A stretch of 64,000 nucleotides of DNA from an unidentified bacterial endosymbiont (GTDB taxonomy: Bacteria; Pseudomonadota; Gammaproteobacteria; Enterobacterales; Enterobacteriaceae), in NCBI RefSeq assembly GCF_918797525.1, contig NZ_OU963893.1:3844001-3908000 (forward strand). Direction: 5' to 3'. Made by a program: the position numbers and the translations under genes. Positions within the stretch are counted from its first letter, which is position 1, and each line of letters starts with the position of its first letter. Positions 9,321 to 17,611 of the stretch are shown here, piece after piece. The notes under the pieces were generated by a model. The model saw nothing but the letters and a program-made list of their open reading frames with translations, ran no database searches and was not told where the DNA came from.

Positions 9321-10241
9321 CTAAGCTCCAGTGAAACGAACAAACCACACAGCAAGTTTCTGTATAAAATTCCTACGTTGGTGACGTTCAACTTCTTGAG
9401 CACGGATTTCCTCCTGTTCCTTTTGCCTCTGATTGGTTAGCAGTGTCGGATTTCTGTGCATAAATTCACGGTAGGCTGATTCGGCGACGAGGGCATCACC
9501 TGTAATAGCGACAGCGGTAGCCTTGAAGCTTGCTGCCTTCAATCTGAAATCTCTGGCTGATTTCATGATACGAGAGACTTGAGACTGCTTAAGGGCAGAT
9601 TGGAGCCTGTTTGCCTGAACAAATATCTCCATCAATTCTGCCCTATCGTCAGCAGGGAACATCCAGCCTAAATGCCCGTTACCTTGGAGATAAAAATCAT
9701 AGTTGTCGTACCGCTGCGATAGCTTCTTAACCTTACCTGCAAATTCTTTTTCTACTGTGGCTAACGCAACGAGTGTTTTCGTTCGCTTTGCAACGGATTC
9801 TTCTGGGCCTGCCAGCAACCCCTGTTCACTTCTCAGCCTCTGAAGACCCTTCCCGAGCGATTTCACATCACTGGCCATAGCATCAATTGAGTCAGACATC
9901 TGCTTCGCATGAGTGTTGTGGAGCGATAGCCATTTTTCGTGATCCGTAACGTCAGCACACGCTGCGAAGAGTATCTTTTCACTGCTGTACATTTGGGAAT
10001 AATGCATTAAAATTTTTACCGACAGCTCACACGCTCGGCAATAACGCTGAAAGCGAGAACTCTGTAACCGGCTTACCATCGCATCGGAAAACAGCTGGCA
10101 CTGCATTTCATCCCAAAGCTCCCCATCCAGGGTTTCCATTACTGGAACGGGAAAGTCACTTTCTCTCTTTCGTATTTCATCAAAATATTGTTGCCTGACG
10201 TGCAAAAGCCCGCAAAAAGCTGCTGTAGTTATTTTCATCAT
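9321..10241 (-). CDS. Uncharacterised 306-residue protein
   Basis: Family not recognised. The protein is rich in Lys, Glu, Gln and Arg and appears mostly helical. The stretch from about 110 to 180 and the C-terminal stretch around 260-295 look like coiled coil. No catalytic motif, signal peptide or membrane span is clear; the end (KLAVWFVRFTGA) is mildly hydrophobic and could touch membrane. Two adjacent ATGs open the frame without a strong ribosome binding site. It is the last of three minus-strand genes (11406 to 9321) read in the same direction as the primase of the element, so it probably belongs to the element's own set rather than to chromosomal genes. Confidence 0.65.
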   Translation of the reverse strand: MMKITTAAFCGLLHVRQQYFDEIRKRESDFPVPVMETLDGELWDEMQCQLFSDAMVSRLQSSRFQRYCRACELSVKILMHYSQMYSSEKILFAACADVTDHEKWLSLHNTHAKQMSDSIDAMASDVKSLGKGLQRLRSEQGLLAGPEESVAKRTKTLVALATVEKEFAGKVKKLSQRYDNYDFYLQGNGHLGWMFPADDRAELMEIFVQANRLQSALKQSQVSRIMKSARDFRLKAASFKATAVAITGDALVAESAYREFMHRNPTLLTNQRQKEQEEIRAQEVERHQRRNFIQKLAVWFVRFTGA

Positions 10242-10310
10242 AAATAATTGGTCTTTTTAATATGCTGCAAAAATGCAGCATCGAATGATGCCATTACAAC
10301 TCGTCCACTC

Positions 10311-10874
10311 TTAATTGAGGGAATGTCTTTTCATGATTAAAGGATTAGCCAGACGTCGGAAGATCTTCCGATACTGCCAGAATAATCGGTCAAACTCTGT
10401 TTCATCTGGCTGTTTGTGAATGAGCATTAGCCGCTTAAGACCATAGAATTCCTTTACCAACTTTTCGTGGCTCAATATCCGGTCATGCTCAGCGGTAATC
10501 TGATAACACTCCTCAAGCGCCCAGGCTTCCAATTTTCGCCAGAATGCATTATTAACCGGCATGAGCTGAACATCGTTGGTTTTTAGCTGGTGGGCTACAA
10601 ATGCTTGTGGTAACTCACCTATTGCCTTCTGATGCTGAAAATCATACGACCGCCAGACCCGTAAACGGACCTGATCTGGTTTCGGGTACCACCAGGCAAT
10701 CAGATATGCAGTGCAATGCTCCCCAGGCGGAGCATCCAGATACACCACATTTCGATGAGTATCTGTGCGCTTCAATAACCGATATCCAACCGGGACTTCG
10801 TATCCTTCCAGAGCATAATCTTCATATTTCCTAATCAAGATAGCCCCCTCAGGCTCTGGCCAGTGCTTCCTCAA
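10311..10874 (-). CDS. Uncharacterised 187-residue protein
   Basis: Family not recognised. A soluble protein with many aromatic residues (AWWYPKP, VWRSYDF, FWQYRKIFRR) and a basic C terminus. Its start lies inside the end of the upstream gene (26-base overlap), so the two are very likely co-translated and may act together. It is the middle gene of a three-gene minus-strand set in the P4-like element. No motif allows a function to be given. Confidence 0.65.
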   Translation of the reverse strand: MRKHWPEPEGAILIRKYEDYALEGYEVPVGYRLLKRTDTHRNVVYLDAPPGEHCTAYLIAWWYPKPDQVRLRVWRSYDFQHQKAIGELPQAFVAHQLKTNDVQLMPVNNAFWRKLEAWALEECYQITAEHDRILSHEKLVKEFYGLKRLMLIHKQPDETEFDRLFWQYRKIFRRLANPLIMKRHSLN

Positions 10875-11406
10875 CCTGATCCATTCTCCCCAGAATGCCC
10901 GTACAGGCGTAAGGGAAAAGCTCCAGTGACTGCCGCAGCTCTGTTTCGCTGCTCACCTCCCGAAGATAAGGTTTTTCTTCGCGATCAAATAAAATGAGTA
11001 CCACACCAAATCGCCTTTTCAACCGCCTGGCAATGCATTCCCAGTACTCAAGATCGTCACGGTAATTGATAGCGATGCATTCAGTCCTCAATACCCATTC
11101 CATAAAGGCCGTTTGAGTTCCACGTGGACACTTACGTTCAGACTGGTCATCCTGCCAGGCATGAATTTTCAATGCTGTGGGTAATCTTGGAATAAAGGTG
11201 TCAACTTGCCTCATATCGAATCGGCAGACAATTTGCGGTTCTTCACCAAGATTGACCAATGCAAACTGGCTACCATCTGTACGCATATACCATTGTCGCC
11301 AGGCTGCAGTATCCATTCCAGGGATTTGAATTTCATACACGCCTCTTTCAAAAAATTCTGTGGTTTCATCCACCAGCGTTCTTTTTCTGAGTTCATTTAA
11401 TTCCAT
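10849..11406 (-). CDS. Uncharacterised 185-residue protein
   Basis: Family not recognised. A soluble protein with alternating strand-like and helical segments; the central part (VLRTECIAINYRDDLEYWE and VVLILFDREEKPYLREV) suggests an alpha/beta fold. It is the first gene of the three-gene set. About 90 bases upstream of its start is a perfect 18-bp palindrome (11496-11513), a likely operator for the set. Its stop overlaps the next gene. Confidence 0.65.
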   Translation of the reverse strand: MELNELRKRTLVDETTEFFERGVYEIQIPGMDTAAWRQWYMRTDGSQFALVNLGEEPQIVCRFDMRQVDTFIPRLPTALKIHAWQDDQSERKCPRGTQTAFMEWVLRTECIAINYRDDLEYWECIARRLKRRFGVVLILFDREEKPYLREVSSETELRQSLELFPYACTGILGRMDQVEEALARA

Positions 11407-11495
11407 GTAAGACTCTTTTTGCCTGTTGTCCCTTTTTATCTATACAGGCTAAAAACATTACACTCCAGGGGATTTTATATATTTTAAAATGGCTC

Positions 11496-11513
11496 CGTTC
11501 CATATATGGAACG
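11496..11513. promoter_or_regulatory. 18-bp perfect palindrome, likely operator
   Basis: CGTTCCATATATGGAACG is perfectly self-complementary and sits upstream of the minus-strand set starting at 11406, in AT-rich DNA suitable for a promoter. A dimeric repressor site is the simplest reading; the regulator is unknown, with AlpA or an excised element repressor as possibilities. Confidence 0.55.
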
Positions 11514-11625
11514 AATGATGACGCATATTTTAAACATTTAACCTGTGACATCACTTATAAGGTGAAAATAAAACAAAAAGAAAAACAACCGTTGTATTTA
11601 GTCCGGTAAATATCAACGTAGAAGG

Positions 11626-11859
11626 TGTGGTTCAGTCGGGTCAGTTGGATTAAACCCTGAAGACATTGCTATTACTAGCATTTGTTGAACCACATTAGAG
11701 CTGAGTCTGTGGTTCAACATCAAGTCCCTGTGGTTCATCACCTTCTGGAAAGTTGGTTCAATCACGCCATAGTTGGTTCCGTGTGGTTCAGTTTTTCGAC
11801 GTAAATGCCCGTGGGGCATAGGCATCATAAAGTGATACCGACGAACCGACTGAACCACA
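11626..11859. repeat. Iteron cluster, candidate replication origin
   Basis: Six exact copies of the 9-mer TGTGGTTCA lie in 234 bases: plus strand at 11626, 11708, 11729 and 11782, minus strand at 11686 and 11851. Near copies lie at 11752, 11772 and 11842. The cluster is just downstream of the primase/helicase gene. P4 alpha protein binds short iterons at the ori and crr regions of P4, so these repeats are probably the binding sites of the element's own initiator. An 81-residue frame through the repeats (minus strand, 11613-11858) is best read as an artefact of them. Confidence 0.65.
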
Positions 11860-11891
11860 ACCCTCAGTGTCAGAATCTCACGTAGATAATC

Positions 11892-14582
11892 TTACTTCTC
11901 TGTCCGAAACCTGATTTCAAAGACACGCGCTTGTCTGCCATTAACACGAGGGGATTTCTTCATATATCCCCTGTCGATTGTTGGAAGGATCAACATCCCG
12001 GCCTCAATCAACACCTCACAAACTTGCTTGTAATTGAATCCTTTCGCCATCTCATTTTTGAATGTTTCAGGAAAGACATAAAAGGTCAGTGGGTCATCCT
12101 CATGATTTCCCCTTTGCCTGTAGCCCGCTAAATCCCTGATTGGCAACGCGACAGGGTCGAACGGTATCGGCGCAAATCGGCTAAATCCATAAGCATTCAG
12201 GAATGCTTCCACCTGCTCAATAATTTGCTCTCGTTCTTTATTTCCGGAACCAAAAGCATCCAGCCATGCGTCATAACACTGCCGAACCGCCTCAATACAT
12301 GCCTTTTCACTCCAGCCCGTTAGCGTTCGACTAAGCAGCAGAGCCGCTTCAAGGATCGCAAACCTGGAACCCACTCGGTGTACTTGCTCGCCATGTTCAG
12401 CAGGGATTTGGTTACGCCAGCGCAGTTCACATTCGCGAACAACGTCAATCGCCTCCTGCTGGTGGTCAACTAACCATTTGATCCACTCTCGCCCTGTGGT
12501 CCCATAGTTGTTTTGATAGCCACTTTTCAGTGCGTCGGCGTGCTGCTTACCATTTTCATATTCATGGAAGCAATTGGTCTTACTCAAAGGAATATTGAGC
12601 AATCGCACAAGTTGCCCTGCTTTCGTCTTGTGCCCCGTAGTCGAAATGAAGGTTTCAAGATCCATCTCTCCGGTGCTAATGGCAACTGTTCTCCAGCGCT
12701 TAAGGTCACGGTTCCCTCCTTCTTTAGCGCCCTGCAGTTTACCCACGCCATTGAACAGCGCGTAGGCACTTTGAGACACACTAGCCGGGTCAGATCCTTG
12801 GCCAACTTCATCCAGTGGCATCAGGCCATCATTATGTGCAGAGGCTTCATTAGCCAGACCCAGCGAGGTCCCATACCACGTAAGCCGCAGAAGATCAGGG
12901 CTGCCATACAAACTGCTGGCCACATTCGCCGTTGTAGTCTTGCCTGCACTGGACTGGGCATAGAAATGAAGACCAAATCCATCAGCTCCACATGGACCAA
13001 GAAGTGGTGCGGCAAAGGCAGCGCCGATGGCTGTCATCATGCAATGATTTCCCTCTGCCAAATGTGCAACATCTCTACGCCAACTTTCAATCGTCCCTTT
13101 GCAGGTATATCCAGAGGTTGTAGAGCTACGCCCGCTAAATAAAACCGGAGTTTCCGGAGAGCCGATTATCTCCCCGTCCGCCATGATATAGGCACCATGC
13201 TGCCACCCAGTGGCATGGGATATAAGCCAAAGTTTTTTCGGGTAATTGCGCTGGAGCCAGTCAGCAAGCGTGGCGCGCAAACCACTTTTTGCTGTAATGT
13301 TAACCCCTCCTTTTTTCAACACTCTCCATCCTTCCTTTTCGCCAATATCAGCTAAAGGGATCGCTTTGGTGGTAGGCAAATCCGAGCCAAAAGCAGTCCA
13401 GCGGATAATCAGATACAGATCATTTCCATCAGTACCTATTCCAACGACTTCCATTGGAGAGGATAACCAACTTTCCTGTAGGGTGATTTCGCCGCTGTCT
13501 CTGTCCACCTTGGGCACCACCCAGAAAATGCCATCCTGACGAGACTCAACGCGAGCTTTAAGTGGATCATGTTCGAAGGGACGGATTTCAGTCTCTCCAG
13601 CGAGACTAGAGGCAGTTAACATTGCGTTCGACTGATACTGCACAACAGAATCATTGAAATCAGCAGAAGCTTTATCAAGCCCAAACCGCTGGTGGTAATC
13701 ATTCCAGTCAGCTTTGTAATCCACTGGCGGGAGAGCTATCCACCCCTCTACAACTGCAGCGGCTTTTTCCGCAGCGGCTAACCCGACATTAGGCTGCTCC
13801 TCGCCCTGCCAGTCGTTATCAGCTGCGATGATGATTCGACTGTTCGGGTACTTGCGACGCATAGCCTGCGCTACAGGTGTCAAATTTCCGGCATCCAGAC
13901 CCACTACGACCATGGAATCTGGCTGCATGAGTTGGACAGATAACCCCGTGGCCAGCCCCTCGCAAACGACAATGTCACTACCCACATCAGCGGTACTCAG
14001 GGCGTACCATGCCCCCCTTTTGGCTGACCCTGGCAGAAGCTTTTTTTCGCCGCTTAATGTGATGGACTGAGCGGCCACTACGCTTTCAGTCTCATTCACC
14101 AGAGGAAGCAGCAGCGTACCATCAGGGAGCAACAGAAAACGCCCATCATTCAGCCCCTTCGCGGCCAGGTACTGGCTTTGCCCTGGCTGGGCTTTCTCGA
14201 CCATTGCCAAGTATTTCGACGTAAAGCGCTGACGACGGATTTCAGTTTCCTGTAGTCCCTTTTGTCGGGAATACACCATTCCATCTGCGCGAGAGCGATT
14301 GACATGATTCAGCACAGAAGCAACCTGATTCGCAGCCTCTGCCGCGCTAACCTGGTGTGCCTTTTGGACTAAATCGAGCCCGTCACCCGCACCGCATTGA
14401 TTACAGATATGTGCGCCACAGCCTTTATCGTCAAATCGAAAGCGGTCTTTACCACCACAGGCCGGGCAGGCCGAATGTTTAACCGGAGAACCTGGCACCT
14501 TGATGCCAAGTCTTTGCAACACGAGCGGCCATTGTCCCGAAGCTGCCTGAACCACCTCCCGGATGTTATCGATACTACGCAT
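11892..14582 (-). CDS. P4 alpha-like primase/helicase with Toprim and DUF927
   Basis: An 896-residue replication protein. Near residues 37-66 is a zinc ribbon (CPACGGKDRFRF...CNQCGAGDG) as in P4-type primases. A Toprim domain follows (VCEGLATGL near 203, ADNDWQG near 253), which in this family catalyses primer synthesis. The C-terminal half is a DUF927-type ATPase with Walker A QSSAGKTTT and a later PLDEVGQG acidic motif, expected to unwind DNA. It therefore combines primase, helicase and probably origin recognition. The ATG overlaps the alpA stop (ATGCGTAG), so the two are coupled. The adjacent iterons are its likely binding sites. Full length, with no visible damage. Confidence 0.88.
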   Translation of the reverse strand: MRSIDNIREVVQAASGQWPLVLQRLGIKVPGSPVKHSACPACGGKDRFRFDDKGCGAHICNQCGAGDGLDLVQKAHQVSAAEAANQVASVLNHVNRSRADGMVYSRQKGLQETEIRRQRFTSKYLAMVEKAQPGQSQYLAAKGLNDGRFLLLPDGTLLLPLVNETESVVAAQSITLSGEKKLLPGSAKRGAWYALSTADVGSDIVVCEGLATGLSVQLMQPDSMVVVGLDAGNLTPVAQAMRRKYPNSRIIIAADNDWQGEEQPNVGLAAAEKAAAVVEGWIALPPVDYKADWNDYHQRFGLDKASADFNDSVVQYQSNAMLTASSLAGETEIRPFEHDPLKARVESRQDGIFWVVPKVDRDSGEITLQESWLSSPMEVVGIGTDGNDLYLIIRWTAFGSDLPTTKAIPLADIGEKEGWRVLKKGGVNITAKSGLRATLADWLQRNYPKKLWLISHATGWQHGAYIMADGEIIGSPETPVLFSGRSSTTSGYTCKGTIESWRRDVAHLAEGNHCMMTAIGAAFAAPLLGPCGADGFGLHFYAQSSAGKTTTANVASSLYGSPDLLRLTWYGTSLGLANEASAHNDGLMPLDEVGQGSDPASVSQSAYALFNGVGKLQGAKEGGNRDLKRWRTVAISTGEMDLETFISTTGHKTKAGQLVRLLNIPLSKTNCFHEYENGKQHADALKSGYQNNYGTTGREWIKWLVDHQQEAIDVVRECELRWRNQIPAEHGEQVHRVGSRFAILEAALLLSRTLTGWSEKACIEAVRQCYDAWLDAFGSGNKEREQIIEQVEAFLNAYGFSRFAPIPFDPVALPIRDLAGYRQRGNHEDDPLTFYVFPETFKNEMAKGFNYKQVCEVLIEAGMLILPTIDRGYMKKSPRVNGRQARVFEIRFRTEK

Positions 14583-14841
14583 TTTTCACCCCTACATTTC
14601 CACAGTTGAGGGATGCGTTCACAGCATGTGGTTTGATTCCCGGGAGATAGATACCGTTGCGGGACTCTTCGATGCGTTGATCGATCCAGTCGTCGATTTC
14701 GCTCTCAACAAAGGCGATAGCGCGAGATCCGATCTTCACGGCAGAAGGAAAACGCTGCTGACTCATCAGGCGATAGATCCAGGCCTTACTGTAGCCGGTG
14801 CGGCGTTGTACTTCGGGTAAGCGGATAAATGACTTAGGCAT
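14575..14841 (-). CDS. alpA: AlpA-family DNA-binding regulator
   Basis: An 88-residue MerR/AlpA-like winged helix protein (IRLPEVQRRTGYSKAWIYRLM, then FPSAVKIGSRAIAFVESEIDDWI). The family includes P4 Vis and CP4-57 AlpA, which control integrase expression and excision of elements in tRNA genes. I chose the ATG at 14841 because GGAG lies about seven bases upstream; a frame extension to a TTG at 14853 would put the binding site inside the gene. It overlaps the primase start, and inverted repeats lie immediately upstream. Confidence 0.88.
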   Translation of the reverse strand: MPKSFIRLPEVQRRTGYSKAWIYRLMSQQRFPSAVKIGSRAIAFVESEIDDWIDQRIEESRNGIYLPGIKPHAVNASLNCGNVGVKNA

Positions 14842-14908
14842 GACTGACTCCAATAGTCGTTAAAAGAACTGGAGTCATTTCAAACAAATGGGTACATCAA
14901 TTCTACTG

Positions 14909-14950
14909 CTCTACGACGTAGAGTATGTAGTCTACGCGGAGACTACATAC
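14909..14950. promoter_or_regulatory. Inverted repeats upstream of alpA, likely operators
   Basis: Two adjacent inverted repeats: CTCTAC-GAC-GTAGAG (14909-14923) and GTATGTAGTCT / AGACTACATAC around a 6-base spacer (14923-14950). CTAC/GTAG half-sites recur through the stretch. There is no T tract, so regulator binding sites for the alpA-primase transcript are more likely than a terminator. Confidence 0.55.
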
Positions 14951-14963
14951 TTTCATTGCCGAT

Positions 14964-15911
14964 TTACTTATCGATTGGGTTATTTTTAGCACACAACATC
15001 AGCCAGCGGCTGACTGTAGATAGCTCGTAGTAGAATTTTAGTCCTTCAAGCCACAACTTATAATGCTTAGCAGCAGCCATCAGGCTTTTGAACTTTTCCC
15101 GGTTTTCAAGCCATCTGGCACAAACCAGCTCCTTCGCTTCCCTATTCTTCACATGACGTGCGGTATTCGCTTTTTGCGTCAATACCTTGTAAGCATCAGT
15201 GACATCAGCCTCAGTAAGAACAGCTTTCTCGCTCATCAATACATCTATTTTTTCTTCTGACGCCAGTAGATTGAGTTCATGTTTTGCTTTCATTTCAGAC
15301 AGGCGAGCGTAGCCGATGGCCTTCATAGCCTTCATCGCTGGTTCAATAAAACATCCCATGTCTGCCAGAACCTTCGTAGTATTCACTTTTTCAATAGAGG
15401 GAATGAAGTAAACAGATTCTGCGGCAAGTAAAAGTGCCAGAGCGGCAAAGTATTCATAAGGCCCAGCATCTACAAATCCTTCAACGGATTCGTTATCAGT
15501 AAACCACTCAATGATTTCATTGAGCACTTCAACATCATCCAGGTCACCATCACCCGGCAGGTTAAGTTCACTTTCATCACCGACAAATTCAAGAAACTCG
15601 CCATAGCGGTTATGACGAAGTGCAAAAGGATAGAGGTCTGGGCCTTCGTCCTCTTCTTCACCCCAATGATGTTTTGCTAAGCGTGCTCTAACTTCAGTTT
15701 CTAACCGTTGCTTCTCTTTCTCGCGCTCTTCCTGCCAGTAAATGTCGATCAGATCCCTGATCAACTTTTGTACATGGATAACTTGCGAGTTCGTTCTTCT
15801 GTTGCGCTTTAGAATCCAGCGGGCATGGTTGGCGACCCAGCTTAAATCCCGACTTGGGAAAGGCGGTATGGAAAAATCTAAAGGGAGAGATTGTTGTTCG
15901 GACATGACCAC
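14964..15911 (-). CDS. Uncharacterised 315-residue element protein
   Basis: Family not recognised. A soluble protein with a basic N-terminal half (ILKRNRRTNSQVI), a Glu/Lys/Arg-rich helix near 60-80 (QEEREKEKQRLETEVRARL), an acidic middle (GEEEDEGPD, GDGDLDDVEVLNE) and a helical C-terminal part. The frame opens at GTG 15911, with an ATG two codons later (15905) as an alternative start. It lies between the integrase and alpA in the same direction, a position where P4-like elements often carry poorly known accessory genes. Confidence 0.65.
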   Translation of the reverse strand: MVMSEQQSLPLDFSIPPFPSRDLSWVANHARWILKRNRRTNSQVIHVQKLIRDLIDIYWQEEREKEKQRLETEVRARLAKHHWGEEEDEGPDLYPFALRHNRYGEFLEFVGDESELNLPGDGDLDDVEVLNEIIEWFTDNESVEGFVDAGPYEYFAALALLLAAESVYFIPSIEKVNTTKVLADMGCFIEPAMKAMKAIGYARLSEMKAKHELNLLASEEKIDVLMSEKAVLTEADVTDAYKVLTQKANTARHVKNREAKELVCARWLENREKFKSLMAAAKHYKLWLEGLKFYYELSTVSRWLMLCAKNNPIDK

Positions 15912-15937
15912 GCCAACTTCGCCTCTTCTTATAGGGA

Positions 15938-15982
15938 GCTATACCCACCCGCAGAGGCAGCCGGGTATCACTAAGGTATAGC
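15938..15982. repeat. Spaced inverted repeat upstream of the 315-residue gene
   Basis: GCTATACC (15938-15945) and GGTATAGC (15975-15982) form an 8-bp inverted repeat, extendable to AGGG(A)GCTATACC with one bulge. It sits between the integrase stop and the 315-residue gene. It may be an operator or a recombination arm site. Confidence 0.4.
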
Positions 15983-16044
15983 CCTGTTTTTTATACTTCT
16001 ACTGCAGTCTACTCCTCTTTAGTTAAACCACCTATCCGAGCAGA

Positions 16045-17274
16045 TTATGCTGACTTCCCAAACTTACCGTGGATAAGATTCCCATTCTGCTCAAGGCTAT
16101 CCATGTAATCCGCATACCACTGCAACATCTCCCTACGCCCTTCCAAATACTGGGCGTGGTTGTAGGTGCCGCGAATAGAATTTTTATCAACATGAGCAAG
16201 TTGTGTTTCAATCCAGGCAGTGTTGTAACCCTGCTCATGGAGAATAGTACTCATGGTGTGTCTGAAACCATGGCCAGTAACACGTCCGGTATAGCCAATG
16301 CGCTTGAATACCTGATTAATACTGGCTTCACTCATGGTCTTTCGTGGGTCATTACGACCCGGAAAAATCAGAGGGTAACGCCCCGTCATTTCGCGGATGC
16401 GCTCAATGATAGCTAGTACCTGTCTGGATAAAGGTACAATATGTGGACGGCGCATCTTCATACGTTCTGCTGGGATGGTCCACATAGCAGATTCTGTGTC
16501 GATTTCTTGCCATGTAGCACCTCGTAGTTCACCTGTTCTGACACCAGTAAGAATCAGCAAGCGCGCGGCCAAAACGACTAAAATACTGCCCGAGTACTGA
16601 GAAAGGGATTCGAAAAATGCAGGAAGCTCGGATGTGTTCAGGAAAGGATAATGGTTGGACTCATGTCCTTGCATGGCGCTGGTGAGATCGGGGGCAGGAT
16701 TGTATTCAGCCCGGCCAGTCACAATTCCATAGCGGAAAACTTCACCACAACGCTGCCTGACTTTTTTTGCCTTTTCAGTCGCTCCCCTGCTTTCCATGCG
16801 GCGAAGCACATTCAGCAGTTCGAGTGGCTTGATATCTGCAATAGGCTTTTTGCCGATGTAAGGGAACACATCTTTATTGAACGCTTCCATAATGTCAGAG
16901 GCATATCCCTCAGACCATTTGTAAAGCTTGCTGGAATGCCATTCACAGGCAATTTCTCGAAAGGTATTCCTGATATTTGCCTCTCGGGCTATCTTTTCTT
17001 CACGCTTCGCTTCGTTAGGATCGATACCCCCAGCGATCCCCCTTTTTGCTTCATCACGTTTCGCCCGTGCATCCGCCAGGGTAACGTCAGGATATACCCC
17101 CAAGGCCAGCAGCTTTTCTTTGCCAGCGACACGGTACTTAAGACGCCAATATCGTGCGCCGTTAGGTTTAATCAAAAGATAAAGTCCTCCACCATCAGCG
17201 AGTTTGTAGGGTTTATCTTTTGGTTTAGCGGTATCAACCTGGCGGGCATTAAGTTTCACTGGGGGTATCTCCAT
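16045..17274 (-). CDS. int: P4-type tyrosine integrase of the thrW element
   Basis: A P4-family site-specific recombinase of about 409 residues. The N-terminal arm-binding domain reads KPYKLADGGGLYLLI and ALGVYPDVTLADAR. The catalytic domain has Arg in TGVRTGEL, the H-x-x-R box HGFRHTMS and the end LAHVDKNSIRGTYNHAQY with the nucleophilic Tyr. The gene starts about 150 bases from the 3' end of thrW and reads away from it, the standard P4-like layout. I prefer the ATG at 17274 (MEIPPVKL); an in-frame ATG at 17313 would add a low-complexity stretch encoded by ACCCCC repeats. Intact, so the element may still be mobile if a usable far att site exists. Confidence 0.9.
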   Translation of the reverse strand: MEIPPVKLNARQVDTAKPKDKPYKLADGGGLYLLIKPNGARYWRLKYRVAGKEKLLALGVYPDVTLADARAKRDEAKRGIAGGIDPNEAKREEKIAREANIRNTFREIACEWHSSKLYKWSEGYASDIMEAFNKDVFPYIGKKPIADIKPLELLNVLRRMESRGATEKAKKVRQRCGEVFRYGIVTGRAEYNPAPDLTSAMQGHESNHYPFLNTSELPAFFESLSQYSGSILVVLAARLLILTGVRTGELRGATWQEIDTESAMWTIPAERMKMRRPHIVPLSRQVLAIIERIREMTGRYPLIFPGRNDPRKTMSEASINQVFKRIGYTGRVTGHGFRHTMSTILHEQGYNTAWIETQLAHVDKNSIRGTYNHAQYLEGRREMLQWYADYMDSLEQNGNLIHGKFGKSA

Positions 17275-17424
17275 AAGACCGAACAGCAAATACCCCCGAA
17301 TGTACCCCCACATGCATATAGATTTTGGGGTACTCCAGTAGACGTCAGAATACAGACGGGAGCCGGAAAGTGGAGATTATAAGGGGTTTCAGTGAACTTG
17401 AGTAGACTTAGAGAGATGCTTGAG

Positions 17425-17500
17425 TGGTGCCGATAATAGGAGTCGAACCTACGACCTTCGCATTACGAATGCGCTGCTCTACCAACTGAGCTATATCGGC
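17425..17500 (-). tRNA. thrW: tRNA-Thr (CGT anticodon), integration site
   Basis: A 76-base cloverleaf from GCCGATATAGCTCAG to TATCGGCACCA with an encoded CCA. The acceptor stem is perfect (GCCGATA / TATCGGC) and the anticodon loop reads TTCGTAA, giving CGT for threonine ACG codons. It lies just downstream of proA, the E. coli thrW position, a well-known hot spot for P22-like phages and P4-like islands. The integrated element keeps the 3' end intact. Confidence 0.97.
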
Positions 17501-17611
17501 CCTGAGAGGCCGGTTACGAGCGTAACCATGGGGCAAAAGAGTAAATCTAACCGGGTGATGCGTCAATGCCCTTTTAAATCAGATGGCTATTTTTGCATCA
17601 CCCGCGGCGAT

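Noticed and set aside
11613..11858. 81-residue minus-strand open frame
   Set aside because: It runs through the iteron cluster, has no recognised family and no ribosome site; the repeats explain it.
11626..11859. CRISPR array
   Set aside because: Repeats are 9-mers in both orientations with irregular spacing; no cas genes are present.
17275..17313. Upstream ATG for the inner integrase
   Set aside because: The added residues come from ACCCCC repeats and do not resemble P4-type integrase N termini; ATG 17274 is preferred, though not proven.
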